NCBI RefSeq assembly: GCF_003967075.1
Contig: NZ_AP018664.1
Span: forward strand, 3,560,001 to 3,624,000
Direction of reading: 5' to 3'
From: Sphingobium amiense
GTDB lineage: Bacteria; Pseudomonadota; Alphaproteobacteria; Sphingomonadales; Sphingomonadaceae
Length of the DNA stretch: 64,000 nt
The position numbers were made by a program, and so were the translations under genes. The notes beneath the pieces are model-generated. The model made no database searches, was not told where the DNA came from, and saw only the letters and a list, made by a program, of their open reading frames with translations. Shown piece after piece: positions 25,755 through 36,249 of this stretch. Positions within the stretch are counted from its first letter, which is position 1. Each line of letters opens with the position of its first letter.

Positions 25755-27977
25755 ATGAACATGGTGTTTCCCGTGGCCGATCCGGTCACACCACTGGCGG
25801 CTGCGCCCGCGATTCTGGCTGCGGCTAATCTTTTGCTTCCGTCTCTCGAACGCGGTGAACGCATCGATGCCGCCACCTTGCGCCGTGCTATGGAAACGGC
25901 CTTCGGCGCGTCCGACGCTACTGGCGTCTGGGACTGGAAGCTGGCCTATGAGGCGTGCGAAGTCGCTACCGTCCTTTTCTTACGCAAATACGGAAAGGCG
26001 CTTTTCCGTAAAGCCGCGTCTCCGGCGGCACGCATTTCCGTGCTGGCAAAGATCGCGGCGCTGTTGCCCACGCAGACCCGGCGTTCCGAGGAAAGCCAAA
26101 ACCTCCAGCAATTTTCGACGCCGATCCCGCTCGGCCTTACCGCTCTGACGGCTGCCGCGATTACGCCCGATGACAGGGTGCTGGAACCATCGGCGGGCAC
26201 CGGCCTTCTGGCGATCCTGGCGCAGACCATCGGTGGCTCGCTGATCCTCAACGAACTGGCCGAGACCCGCGCCGATCTGCTTGCCCAGATCTTTCCGGCT
26301 TTTGCCGTCACCCGCTTCGACGCCGCCCAGATCGATGATCATCTGGCTCCGGATGCTGTCCCGTCCGTGGTGCTGATGAACCCGCCATTCTCGGTCATGG
26401 CCAATGTCAGCGGGCGTGTCGCGGATGCGGCCTATCGCCATGTTGCCGCGGCACTGGCCCGTCTTGCTCCCGGCGGGCGGTTGGTGACGATCACCGGCGC
26501 TGGCTTTGGCCCCGAAGCTCCGGCATGGCGGGACGCCTTCATCCGCTTGCAGGCCCGTGGCCGCGTGGTGTTCAGCGCTGCCGTCGATGGCGCGGTCTAT
26601 GCAAAGCACGGCACCACGATCGACACGCGGCTGACCGTGATCGACAAACTGCCCGCCGACGATCCCGCCAGTTTGCCGGCTTCGCCGGGGATCGCGCCTG
26701 ATGTTGCCACGCTGATCAGATGGATCGAGGAACAGGTTCCGCCGCGCCTGCCAGTGTCATTGCCGAAGATCGTGGTTTCCGCTTCGGCCACCGCGCCGAA
26801 GACCGTGCGGGGCTATCTCGCACGCTCGGCGGTTACGCGATCTGTCGCTGCTTCGGCCAATGATCCTGATGGCGTCGAACTCGCCTATGAGACCGTGGAC
26901 TGGACGCCACCGGAAGGCGCTCGCCTGTCCGACGCGATCTATGAGGAATATGCGCTGCAATCGCTGCGTATCGCTGGTGCACAGCCGCATCCGACCAAGC
27001 TGGTGCAATCCGCCGCCATGGCCTCGGTCGCACCGCCCAAGCCGTCCTACCGGCCCATGCTGCCGCCCGACATCTGCGCGCGTCTGTCGGACGCCCAGCT
27101 TGAAACGGTGATCTATGCAGGTGAAGCCCACGCCGATCATCTCGCCGGCGCCTGGACCGTGGACGAGCATTTCGACAATGTGAGTGCCGCGCCCGAGGAT
27201 GCTGCCGGATCGATCCGCTTTCGCCGGGGCTTCATGCTCGGGGATGGAACCGGCGCTGGCAAGGGTCGCCAGTCCGCCGCCATCATTCTCGACAACTGGC
27301 TTCGCGGTCGGCGCAAGGCGATCTGGATCTCCAAATCCGACAAGCTGATCGAGGACGCGCAACGCGACTGGTCGGCGCTCGGCATGGAACGGCTGCTGGT
27401 CACGCCTCTGTCACGCTTCCCGCAGGGCAAGCCGATCACGCTGTCGGAAGGCATCCTTTTTACCACCTATGCCACGCTACGCTCCGACGACCGGGGCGAG
27501 AAGGTTTCCCGCGTCAAGCAGATCGTCGAATGGTTGGGGTCCGATTTCGATGGAGCCATTATCTTCGACGAGAGCCATTCCATGCAGAATGCCGGTGGCG
27601 GAAAAGGTGAACGCGGTGATGTCGCCGCCTCGCAGCAGGGACGTGCGGGCCTGCGGCTTCAGCACGCGCTGCCCGACGCCCGCGTCGTCTATGTCTCGGC
27701 GACTGGCGCCACCACCGTCCATAATCTCGCCTATGCTCAGCGCCTCGGCCTCTGGGGCGGTGAGGACTTTCCGTTCCAGACCCGCGCCGAGTTCGTCGAG
27801 GCGATCGAATCCGGTGGCGTTGCGGCCATGGAGGTCCTGGCCCGCGACCTGCGATCTCTCGGCCTCTATACCGCCCGCTCACTCTCCTATGATGGCGTCG
27901 AATATGAACTGATCGAGCATCAGCTCACGGACGAACAGCGGCACATTTACGACTCATATGCTGCCGCCTTCGCGATC
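25755..27977 (+). pseudogene. Strawberry-notch-type methylase/helicase, 5' part (interrupted)
   Basis: The first ~741 residues of a large fusion protein. An N6-adenine-type methyltransferase-like region has EPSAGTG (144-150) and NPPF (209-212). A superfamily 2 helicase follows with Walker A GDGTGAGKG (about 495-503) and the DESH box (about 605-608), the strawberry-notch signature. The frame leaves the family after DSYAAAFAI, where the second trio element begins, and runs 22 foreign residues to 28043. Such proteins are standard ICE cargo, thought to protect or process transferred DNA. The remaining ~700 residues lie at 31808-33909. Confidence 0.9.
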
Positions 27978-28000
27978 TTATGCGCAGCTGCGCATAAGAT
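27975..28000. repeat. 26-bp perfect palindrome at the RIT left junction
   Basis: ATCTTATGCGCAG joined to CTGCGCATAAGAT is a perfect 13+13 palindrome. Its first three bases are helicase gene sequence; the rest lies between the host gene and the left 38-bp repeat. No counterpart exists at the right end. Confidence 0.8.
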
Positions 28001-28133
28001 CGCTTATCGCGAGGTAGCGATAATGCGCAGGAGCGCGGCATAGTCGCTGAATTCCTGCACTGTCGTGCGATCTTGCTGCACATTATTTTGATTGCGAACC
28101 TCGGTGGTCTCTGGACCAGCTGAGGAAACAATC

Positions 28134-29366
28134 ATGTTGCAGACGCACGACGAATTGATCGCCGAACTCTCGAATTTGCTCACGGCGCAGAATTATAACC
28201 CGGTGGTTGTGGCGAACCATCGACTCTACGCGCGCGCATTTCTCGATTATCTGGCCGAGTGCGACATGCAGGTCGAGACTGTGACGCCTCAGCAGGTCGA
28301 CCAGTATTTTTGCTATGCAATCCAGGATTTTCAGGCCCAGTATGGCCGAGTTCCCTGTCCGCGGTGGCACATGTTGCCCCGCACGTCAATCAACAAGCTC
28401 CTCCGGCTTGCTCAAGGCAAATGGCCGCCCGAGCCGGAGATAATCGAACCGGAAACTGTGTACCGGCAGGCGATCTGCTGCGAATACGAGGCATGGCTGC
28501 GCGACGAGCGCGGTCTGGCAAGCGCTACCATCGCGGCGCTTATGTGGGAGGCACGGAACTTCCTGCGATGGCAGTTCGAACGGAGCGGTGCTGCCAGCCT
28601 CGACACGTTGAGCATCGTGGAAGTCGATCTCTACATGGACATGCGCGCGCCTGGATTAAGGCGCAAATCATTGGCCGATGTCGCTGAGCGGCTCCGGTCG
28701 GTGGTGCGCTATCTGCATCGGACGGGACGCATCCCGACTGATCTCACGCCGCACATCATCGGCCCCATGCTTTACGCCTATGAAGATGTGCCCTCGACGT
28801 TGGACAAGAGCCAAATCGCCGCGGTGTTGGCGACGACGAAGAAGGACGGATCGCCGCGAGGAATGCGCGATTTTGCGGTACTTCAACTGCTTGCCACATA
28901 TGGGTTGCGCGAAGGTGAGATATGCCGCCTTCGGCTTGAAGACGTGAACTGGCGCGGAGAATCCCTGCGTATCCGTCACACCAAGACCAATGCGTACTCC
29001 TACATGCCGCTATTGGCGCCGGTTGGTGAGGCGCTGCTCGACTATCTGCGTCATGGGCGCCCCCAGGTCGAGGGGCGGGAAATCTTCATCCGATCCTGCG
29101 CGCCCTACATCGCAATGACAAACCTGTACGGCATGATCCGCGGGCGGTTAGCAGCCGCAGGCGTCGAGCCGCCGGGAAAGCGAGGAGCGCATGTCTTCCG
29201 CCACGCGCGAGCGGTCGAACTACTGCGGGCGTCGGTCCCGCAAAAGATCATCGGCGACGTGCTCGGGCATCGATCAATCGAATCCACCAATGCCTATCTC
29301 AAGCTGGCGACAGATGATCTCCGAGCCGTGGCGCTCGAGGTACCCGGCTCGGAGATGCTGTCATGA
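28134..29366 (+). CDS. ritA: RIT recombinase A (tyrosine recombinase)
   Basis: A 410-residue tyrosine recombinase. A core-binding N-terminal domain is followed by the catalytic domain with Arg in TYGLREGEICRL, HVFRHARAVELL (HxxR), VLGHRSIESTNAYLKL (His and Tyr). All catalytic residues are present. ATG at 28134 is preferred for the upstream TGAGGAAA; a TTG at 28092 is possible. The stop overlaps recombinase B (ATGA). Confidence 0.9.
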   Translation: MLQTHDELIAELSNLLTAQNYNPVVVANHRLYARAFLDYLAECDMQVETVTPQQVDQYFCYAIQDFQAQYGRVPCPRWHMLPRTSINKLLRLAQGKWPPEPEIIEPETVYRQAICCEYEAWLRDERGLASATIAALMWEARNFLRWQFERSGAASLDTLSIVEVDLYMDMRAPGLRRKSLADVAERLRSVVRYLHRTGRIPTDLTPHIIGPMLYAYEDVPSTLDKSQIAAVLATTKKDGSPRGMRDFAVLQLLATYGLREGEICRLRLEDVNWRGESLRIRHTKTNAYSYMPLLAPVGEALLDYLRHGRPQVEGREIFIRSCAPYIAMTNLYGMIRGRLAAAGVEPPGKRGAHVFRHARAVELLRASVPQKIIGDVLGHRSIESTNAYLKLATDDLRAVALEVPGSEMLS

Positions 29367-30718
29367 GCGCCTGGCACGATCCCGATTGCACCGTTGTTGA
29401 CGCCTTCCTGGAAAAATCGCAGTTCCGGCCGGGAAGCAGACCGACTTATCGCTGGTTCCTTCGCAGCTTCGAGGATGTAGCCCGACGTCATCCCGCGGTT
29501 GACCGGCAGATGCTCGACGTCTGGCTGAAGGAAATGGAAAAACGTTGGCGAATGCCGACGCTGCTCAACCAGGTCTGCATTGTCGATCGCTTCCTCGAAC
29601 ACCTCGTCGAAATCGGGCTGATCGCCGAGAATCCCGTTGCTGTGCTTCGTCGTCAGTACAACGCCAAACAAAACAAGCCGATCTGGCGGGCTCTCGCTTC
29701 CCCCAATCCCGACGAAGCCCTGGCCGCATTGCGACGGCCCGCGCCCTACGGCAGCGTGCTGGGGGACTTCATGCGCGAGCATGTCGCGTTGATGCGCAGC
29801 CGGGGCTATCAGTATGAGACCCAGGCTCACTGGCTATTGCGGTTCGATCGGTTCCTCCAGGCGAACCCCGAACTTGCCGGGGCATCGCTTGAGACAATGC
29901 TGGCGCGCTGGGCAACTGCCAAGCCGACCCGCAATCACGCGGCTGAATGTCAGAAGCTGGGGCGCATCCTGACCAAGGCGCGGTATCGCCTTGATCCCAG
30001 AATCCCGCCAAAACGCTTCAACGCCCGGCCAGAGCGGGAAGTGGCGCGCGAGCATCGACGGCCGCATATCTTCAGTCCGGCCGACGTCCGGCGGTTGCTC
30101 GATGTTGCCCGCTCGTATCCGTCGCCGGATGCTCCGCTGCGGCCTATGGTCCTCTACACGATGGTGGTTCTGGCCTATTGTGCCGGACTGCGCCGTAGTG
30201 AACTCGCCGGGCTTGATCTGGGTGACGTGGACCTTCAATCGGACACGATCACGATCCGGGAAACGAAGTTCTACAAGACCAGGATCTTGCCGCTAACCGG
30301 CAGCGTCATGGCCGAATTACGGGCCTATATCGATGCAAGGCGGCGCGCCGGCGCCCCGCAGGATCCGCGGTCCGGGCTCTTCTGGCACGAGCACTTCAAT
30401 GATCGCTATACCCCCGTGACGGTCTCAACGATGATTACCAACGTCATGCGCCGCGCCGGGTTCAAGCCCCCGACGGGGCGGGCGGGACCACGCGTTCATG
30501 ACCTGCGCCACTCGATGGTCGTGAACCGAATCCTTCAATGGTATCGATCCGGCGTCAATCCGCAGGACAAACTGCGCTTTCTCTCCACCTATATGGGGCA
30601 CCGGGACATCAACTCCACGCTGGTCTACATCACTGTCACGCAGGACCTGCTGCATGAGGCAAGCGAGCGGTTCCGTACCGTTGGCGTCCGATGCCTCACA
30701 ATGGAGGCGCGGCCATGA
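29363..30718 (+). CDS. ritB: RIT recombinase B (tyrosine recombinase)
   Basis: A 451-residue tyrosine recombinase with Arg in CAGLRRSELAGLDL, VHDLRHSMVVNRI (HxxR) and YMGHRDINSTLVYI (His, Tyr), so a complete active site. It is longer than A and C because of an extended N-terminal half. Both ends overlap the neighbours by 4 bases, indicating coupled translation in a fixed ratio. Confidence 0.9.
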   Translation: MSAWHDPDCTVVDAFLEKSQFRPGSRPTYRWFLRSFEDVARRHPAVDRQMLDVWLKEMEKRWRMPTLLNQVCIVDRFLEHLVEIGLIAENPVAVLRRQYNAKQNKPIWRALASPNPDEALAALRRPAPYGSVLGDFMREHVALMRSRGYQYETQAHWLLRFDRFLQANPELAGASLETMLARWATAKPTRNHAAECQKLGRILTKARYRLDPRIPPKRFNARPEREVAREHRRPHIFSPADVRRLLDVARSYPSPDAPLRPMVLYTMVVLAYCAGLRRSELAGLDLGDVDLQSDTITIRETKFYKTRILPLTGSVMAELRAYIDARRRAGAPQDPRSGLFWHEHFNDRYTPVTVSTMITNVMRRAGFKPPTGRAGPRVHDLRHSMVVNRILQWYRSGVNPQDKLRFLSTYMGHRDINSTLVYITVTQDLLHEASERFRTVGVRCLTMEARP

Positions 30719-31719
30719 CGAAGAGCAATCCGTTCCCCGCGTTGTTGCGGGCGTTCTTCCAGGAATGGTTGGCCGAGCAACGCAGTGCTTCGGTTCATAC
30801 GATCCGGTCTTACCGCGACACCTGGCGATTGTTGCTTCGGTTTATCGCGGAGCGAAAAGGCGGCGGGGTTGCGCGGATCACGCTGGCCGATGTCTCGGCC
30901 GGCGAGGTGCGCGCGTTCCTCCATCATACCGAGCATGGGCGCAAAAGCACAATCGGCACGCGAAACTGCCGGCTCGCAGCGATCCGCAGCTTCTTCAGCT
31001 ACGTGGCGGACAAGGATCCCGAATACATTGCGCAATGCGCCGAGGTCCTGACCGTCCCGCTGAAGCGGGAGCCCACCGCTGCACCCTGCTATCTCGAGAC
31101 GGGGGAGGTCGAGGCGATCCTTGCTCAGCCCGACCGATCGACAATCGAGGGGATGCGCGACCATGTGTTGCTCTCGTTCCTCTACAACAGCGGCGCGCGC
31201 ATCCAGGAAGCTCTCGACCTCTGTACCGACGCGATCCGGTTCGACGCACCGAACTTCGTGCGTCTTTACGGCAAGGGGCGCAAGGAACGCATCTGTCCGC
31301 TCTGGCCAGAAACAGTGACGTTGCTCCGGAAGTTGTTGGAACGCCAACCACGTGGGGCAGAAGAGCGAATCTTCGTGAATCGATACGGTGAGCCCCTGGG
31401 CGCCTCCGGGGTGCGGTTCAAGTTGGCCGCCTATGTTGAGGAAGCCGCCAAATCCATGCCGACGCTTCGGTCCAAACATGTGACGCCGCACAGCTTCCGG
31501 CATGCCACCGCCGTTCACCTTGTCGCTGCCGGGGTCGACATCACCGTCATCCGCAGTTGGCTTGGACACGTCAGCCTCGATACGACCAACCACTACGCAC
31601 AGGCCAATCTGGAGACCAAACGAAAGGCGCTTGAACAGGTAGGCGCGCCGGCGGCGAGCAACGTCCCACCATCGTGGAAACGCGATGCCAGCCTGATGGA
31701 ATGGCTCGACACCCTGTGA
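30715..31719 (+). CDS. ritC: RIT recombinase C (tyrosine recombinase)
   Basis: A 334-residue XerC/D-like recombinase with Arg in YNSGARIQEALDL, VTPHSFRHATAVHL (HxxR) and WLGHVSLDTTNHYAQA (His, Tyr). ATG at 30715 gives the ATGA overlap with recombinase B. It is the smallest and most Xer-like of the three. About 49 bases separate its stop from the right inverted repeat, so there is no cargo gene. Confidence 0.9.
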   Translation: MTKSNPFPALLRAFFQEWLAEQRSASVHTIRSYRDTWRLLLRFIAERKGGGVARITLADVSAGEVRAFLHHTEHGRKSTIGTRNCRLAAIRSFFSYVADKDPEYIAQCAEVLTVPLKREPTAAPCYLETGEVEAILAQPDRSTIEGMRDHVLLSFLYNSGARIQEALDLCTDAIRFDAPNFVRLYGKGRKERICPLWPETVTLLRKLLERQPRGAEERIFVNRYGEPLGASGVRFKLAAYVEEAAKSMPTLRSKHVTPHSFRHATAVHLVAAGVDITVIRSWLGHVSLDTTNHYAQANLETKRKALEQVGAPAASNVPPSWKRDASLMEWLDTL

Positions 31720-31807
31720 AATAATGCGAAGGACGTGGCGAAGTGTGCCGCCGCTTTGCGGGGCCGCGCCGCGCTCCTGCGCATTATCGCGACCTCGCGA
31801 TAAGCTG

Positions 31808-33909
31808 TCATTCATGGAAACCTGGACGCGGCGATGGAAGCCGCCAACATCACCGGCAGCGATGGGACGCTGAACCGGCAGGCCAAATCCGCCGCCCGTT
31901 CGGCCTTTGAAAGCACCAAGCAGCGCTTCTTTGGCCATCTGCTGACCTCCATGAAAACCCCGACCCTGATCCGGTCCATCGAGGCCGATCTGGAAGCGGG
32001 CCATGCCGCCGTCATCCAGATCGTCTCGACTGGCGAAGCCCTGATGGAACGGCGGCTGTCCGAGATCCCGACCGAGGAATGGAACGATATTTCCGTCGAT
32101 GTCACGCCGAGGGAGTATGTCGGCTCGTATTTGCAGCATTCCTTCCCGGTGCAGCTCTATGAACCCTTCACCGATGGCGAGGGCAACCTGTCGTCACGCC
32201 CCGTCTTCCGCGATGGTCAGCCGGTGGAATGCCGCGAAGCCGTGGCGCGGCGCGACGAGATGCTGGAGCAGCTGGGTTCGCTTCCGCCTGTCCCCGGAGC
32301 GCTCGACCAGATCGTGCAGCGCTTCGGCACGGATATGGTGGCCGAGGTCACAGGCCGCTCACGCCGGATCGTGCGCAAGGGTGACGGGGTATCGGCACGT
32401 CTTGCGGTCGAGAACCGTGCGCCTTCTGCCAACCTTGCCGAGACCTCGGCCTTCATGGATGACCAGAAGCGCGTTCTGGTCTTCTCTGATGCCGGTGGCA
32501 CGGGGCGCAGCTATCACGCCGAACTCTCTGCGAAAAACCAGCGGCTGCGCGTGCATTACCTGCTGGAACCTGGCTGGAAGGCCGATGCCGCCATTCAGGG
32601 GCTGGGCCGCACCAATCGCACCAATCAGGCGCAGCCGCCGCTGTTCAGACCCATCGCCACGGATGTCAAAGCCGAGAAGCGCTTTCTCTCGACCATCGCC
32701 CGCCGCCTCGACACGCTGGGCGCGATCACACGCGGCCAGCGCCAGACCGGCGGTCAGGGGCTGTTCCGTCCCGAAGATAATCTGGAATCCGCCTATGCTC
32801 GCGATGCGTTGCGCCAGCTCTATCTGCTGATTGTGCGCGGCAAGGTCGAGGGATGCTCGCTCGAACGGTTTGAATCCGCAACCGGCCTGAAGCTGATGGA
32901 CAGCAATGGTGTGAAGGACGAACTGCCGCCGATCACCACCTTCCTCAACCGCCTGCTAGCATTGACCATCGAATTGCAGGGCATCCTGTTCGCCGCCTTC
33001 GAGCAGCTTCTGCAGGCGCGTATCGACGGGGCGATTGCATCCGGCACCTATGATATGGGGCTGGAAACGCTGAAGGCCGAAAGTTTCATCGTCACCGACC
33101 GGCAAGTGATCCACACCCATCCGGGCACCGGCGCGGAAACCCGGCTCCTGACGCTCACCGAGCGCAAACGCAATCAGCCGGTCACGCTCGATGCGGCCGT
33201 CGCTGAACTGGATGATCCGCGTGCCAAACTGCTCATCAACGAGCGATCCGGTCGTGCCGCCGTGCAGATCCCGACCACCAGCGTCATGCTGGATGATGGC
33301 GAGATCGAACGGCGCGTGCGGCTGATCCGGCCCATGGAGGCGATGAACATTCCGGTTCGGGCGATGGGCGAGACCCACTGGATCGAGGCCGACCGTGCCG
33401 ACTTCACCGTGGCCTGGAAGGCAGAACTGGCCGAGGTGCCGGAGTTTACCGACAGCATTCTGCATATGGTGACTGGGCTGCTTCTGCCGATCTGGAAACG
33501 GCTGCCGCAGGACTCCTCCCGCGTCTATCGGCTGCAGACCGACGAGGGCGAACGCATCATCGGTCGCCGGGTATCGCCGGCATGGGCTGCCAATGCCTCG
33601 ACCAGTGGCGTTACCAGCAGCCTGACACCCGATGCCGCCTATGCCGCGCTGATCGAAGGTCGCACGATCCTTGATCTCGCCGAGGGGCTGCAACTGCGCC
33701 GCGTCCGGGTCATGGGCGCCAACCGGATCGAACTGACCGGCTTTACTGACGCGATGCGCGACCGGTTGCGGGCCTATGGCCTCTTCAGCGAGATCATCTC
33801 GTGGAAACTGCGCTTCTTCGTGCCTGTCGATGCAACGGGACCGGAGATCACCGGTAAACTGCTTGACCGCTTCCCGGTTGAGCGCATCGGTGAGCGGGAG
33901 GCCGCATAA
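31808..33909 (+). pseudogene. Strawberry-notch-type methylase/helicase, 3' part (interrupted)
   Basis: The remainder of the helicase gene: IHGNLDAAMEAANITGSDG at the junction, then the second helicase lobe with LVFSDAGGTGRSYHAEL and the motif VI box QGLGRTNRTNQ typical of strawberry-notch proteins, followed by a long C-terminal domain. An ATG at 31834 could start a 691-residue fragment, but no ribosome binding site is seen. Joining both halves restores a ~1440-residue protein in frame. The stop overlaps the start of the Toprim gene by one base, so this part may still be made from the RIT transcript. Confidence 0.88.
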
Positions 33910-34946
33910 TGGCGCGTCTCAACGCTTCCGAACTGGCACACCGCCTCGGCCGACAGGCCGAGGCGGTGTGCCGTCACTATCTGTCGAATGGTCGCAAACA
34001 GGGCAATTACTGGCAGGTTGGCGATGTCCGAAACACGGCTGGCCGCTCCATGTTCGTCCGGCTGCACGACAGCGTGAAAGGCATTGCCGGTAAATGGCAG
34101 GACTCGGCCACGGGTGAATATGGCGATCTGCTCGATGTCATCCGGGATTCGCTCGGTCTGATCGACTTCGCCGACGTTGCCGAAGAGGCCCGGCGCTTCC
34201 TCAGCCTGCCGCATCCTGAACCACAGCCGCCACCCCGTCAGTCCCGTCCGCCAGCACCATCGGGATCATCGGAGGCCGCACGCCGACTCTGGCGCATGAC
34301 ACAGCCGCTGATCGGCAGCACCGCAGAAGCGTATTTACGCGGACGCGGCATTACGGATTTACGCCAGACCGCAAATCTGCGCTTTCATCCCAACTGCTAC
34401 TGGCGGCCCGAGGACGATGGCCCGACGCAAGCCTGGCCCGCCATGATCGCCGCCGTCACCGACCTCGATGGCAGGATTACCGGCGCACACCGCACATGGC
34501 TGGCCCCTGACGGTTCCGGCAAGGCACCCGTCGATCCACCGAGGAAGGCAATGGGCGACCTGCTCGGACATGCAGTTCGTTACGGGGATGCGCAGGATGT
34601 CATGGCAGCGGGGGAAGGTATCGAAACCATCCTGTCGTTGCGTCAGGCTCTGCCCACCATGCCAATGGTTTCCGCACTCTCGGCCGGGCATCTCGCTGCC
34701 ATCCTGTTCCCGCAGCAACTGCGCAGGCTCTATATCGTCCGCGACAACGATCCGGCAGGTGACAGCGCCCGCGATAGCCTGGTGGACCGGGCGCACGAGG
34801 TCGGGATCGAGACCATCACGCTCTCGCCCATGATGGGGGACTTCAACGAAGATCTCACAACTCACGGGCTGGATGCCGTTCGGGCAGAGATCCGGGTGCA
34901 AATCGCTCCCGAGGACGTCAGCCGCTTCATGGCTTCAATAGAATAG
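33909..34946 (+). CDS. Toprim-domain primase-like protein
   Basis: A 345-residue protein with an N-terminal DUF7146-type zinc-free primase region (about 1-100), a Pro-rich linker (about 105-120) and a Toprim domain: AAGEGIETILS supplies the catalytic Glu (about 236-246) and LYIVRDNDPAG the DxD (about 278-288). Proteins of this type on ICEs and plasmids are considered transfer primases or DNA-processing enzymes. TAATG overlap with the helicase gene ties it to the same operon. Confidence 0.87.
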   Translation: MARLNASELAHRLGRQAEAVCRHYLSNGRKQGNYWQVGDVRNTAGRSMFVRLHDSVKGIAGKWQDSATGEYGDLLDVIRDSLGLIDFADVAEEARRFLSLPHPEPQPPPRQSRPPAPSGSSEAARRLWRMTQPLIGSTAEAYLRGRGITDLRQTANLRFHPNCYWRPEDDGPTQAWPAMIAAVTDLDGRITGAHRTWLAPDGSGKAPVDPPRKAMGDLLGHAVRYGDAQDVMAAGEGIETILSLRQALPTMPMVSALSAGHLAAILFPQQLRRLYIVRDNDPAGDSARDSLVDRAHEVGIETITLSPMMGDFNEDLTTHGLDAVRAEIRVQIAPEDVSRFMASIE

Positions 34947-35290
34947 CCGGCACGAGACCGTGATCGGGGCGTACCGATCCTGTCATGCGCATAGGCTGCA
35001 TCCTGTCATCAGCAGAGGACCGCGCCTTGGCCTTCCGAGAGGGCGATCGGCCCACAAACGCTCCGGTCAGGCAATGGCGGCGCCCGACTGATTTCCGTCG
35101 GCGGCCCGCCACCCCACGCGACAGGTCGCGTGGGGACCCCGTCTCCCCCGCCTTTACAGCGCGAAACAAATCAGCCGGGCTTTGCCATCAAGGCCCTCGC
35201 CAGAGGCTCGGACTGCCAGGCCGGAGCGCCCGTGGGCTTTCGTCGCCATGAAGGCCGCGACGGCCGCGGTCCAACTGACGGAAGCATCCC
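34947..35290. other. Intergenic stretch with a strong hairpin
   Basis: No credible gene. CCCCACGCGA (35113-35122) pairs perfectly with TCGCGTGGGG (35127-35136) around CAGG; no T-run follows, so it is more likely a leader structure for the next gene than a terminator. Confidence 0.5.
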
Positions 35291-36217
35291 ATGTACGCGC
35301 ACGACGATTTCGAACCCGATCACAGCACGTCCCCGACCGGCCATGCCATCGAAGAACTCGAACTCTACGGCTACCGTCCCTCCGAAGATGAGGCCGATCC
35401 CCGGATCACACCCGAAGATCACGTTATCCAAGGCGCAGTCTCCGAGATCTTCGACGCCCTAATTTCCACCATGGCCGACACCAGCCTCGATTTCGACCTC
35501 GACGAGATCCTCTGGTCCACCGTCAACACCTTCCACCGCGCCGTCGAGCGGATCGAGACCAAACTCGACGATAACGAGCAGGCACAGAAGCGCCTTCAGC
35601 GCGAACAGGATGGCAGCGAGGTCAAATCCGTCCAGCTCGAAACCCTGATCGGCGCGGGCCAAAGTCTGATCGAGCGCCGCGACAGCATGGAAACCTTCCG
35701 CGATGCCGCCGCCGACATCTATCTGCGCACCACCGGTACGCCCTGGTCGCAACGCTCCGGCTCACGGGTCAACCATCGCCAGATGACCTCGGCCATGATC
35801 GACAGCCGCGACTTCATCGCCGCAAAACGCCGGGCCGACAACGAGGTGCTGCTGCCCGCCGGACCGAAGATCGCCTTCTCGGGCGGTGACACCACCGATC
35901 ACCGGACGATCTGGGCCAAGCTCGATCAGATTCACGCCAAGCACCCGGACATGGTGCTGATGCACGGTGGATCGCCCAAGGGCGCGGAACGTATCGCGGC
36001 AACCTGGGCCAATAGCCGCAAGGTCGCACAGGTCGCGTTCAAACCCGACTGGGCGAAACATGCCAAGGCAGCACCGTTCAAGCGCAACGACCAGATGCTC
36101 TCCACGATGCCGATCGGGGTCATCATCTTCCCCGGCACTGGCATTCAGGACAACCTGGCCGATAAGGCTCGGAAGATGGGCATCCCGGTCTATCGCTTCG
36201 GAACCGGCAGCGCGTGA
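35291..36217 (+). CDS. DUF2493 (SLOG-superfamily, YspA-like) protein
   Basis: A 308-residue protein. The N-terminal half is acidic and helical (IFDALISTMADTSLDFDLDE). The C-terminal half (about 185-305) is a DUF2493/SLOG Rossmann domain with KIAFSGGDTTDHRTIW, MVLMHGGSPKGAERIAATWA and GVIIFPGTGIQDNLADKAR. SLOG proteins bind nucleotide-derived ligands. This long form is a regular ICE gene, with no proven role. The start follows GGAAGCATCCC. Confidence 0.85.
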   Translation: MYAHDDFEPDHSTSPTGHAIEELELYGYRPSEDEADPRITPEDHVIQGAVSEIFDALISTMADTSLDFDLDEILWSTVNTFHRAVERIETKLDDNEQAQKRLQREQDGSEVKSVQLETLIGAGQSLIERRDSMETFRDAAADIYLRTTGTPWSQRSGSRVNHRQMTSAMIDSRDFIAAKRRADNEVLLPAGPKIAFSGGDTTDHRTIWAKLDQIHAKHPDMVLMHGGSPKGAERIAATWANSRKVAQVAFKPDWAKHAKAAPFKRNDQMLSTMPIGVIIFPGTGIQDNLADKARKMGIPVYRFGTGSA

Positions 36218-36249
36218 GCGCTGCCGGTTCGGCATAACGCCATTGCGCA

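Larger units (their letters stand above)
27978..31807 (+). mobile_element. RIT (recombinase in trio) element
   Basis: A 3.8-kb element splitting the helicase gene. Terminal inverted repeats of 38 bases at 28002-28039 and 31768-31805 differ at a single position (core GCTTATCGCGAGGT, then AATGCGCAGGAGCGCGGC). Between them are three tyrosine recombinase genes of 410, 451 and 334 residues, each overlapping the next by 4 bases. This is the classic RIT layout. The left end carries an additional 26-bp palindrome that the right end lacks. Confidence 0.9.

Noticed and set aside
30625-32139. 504-residue minus-strand ORF across the RIT end
   Set aside because: Antisense shadow of recombinases and helicase; no start signal and no motif.
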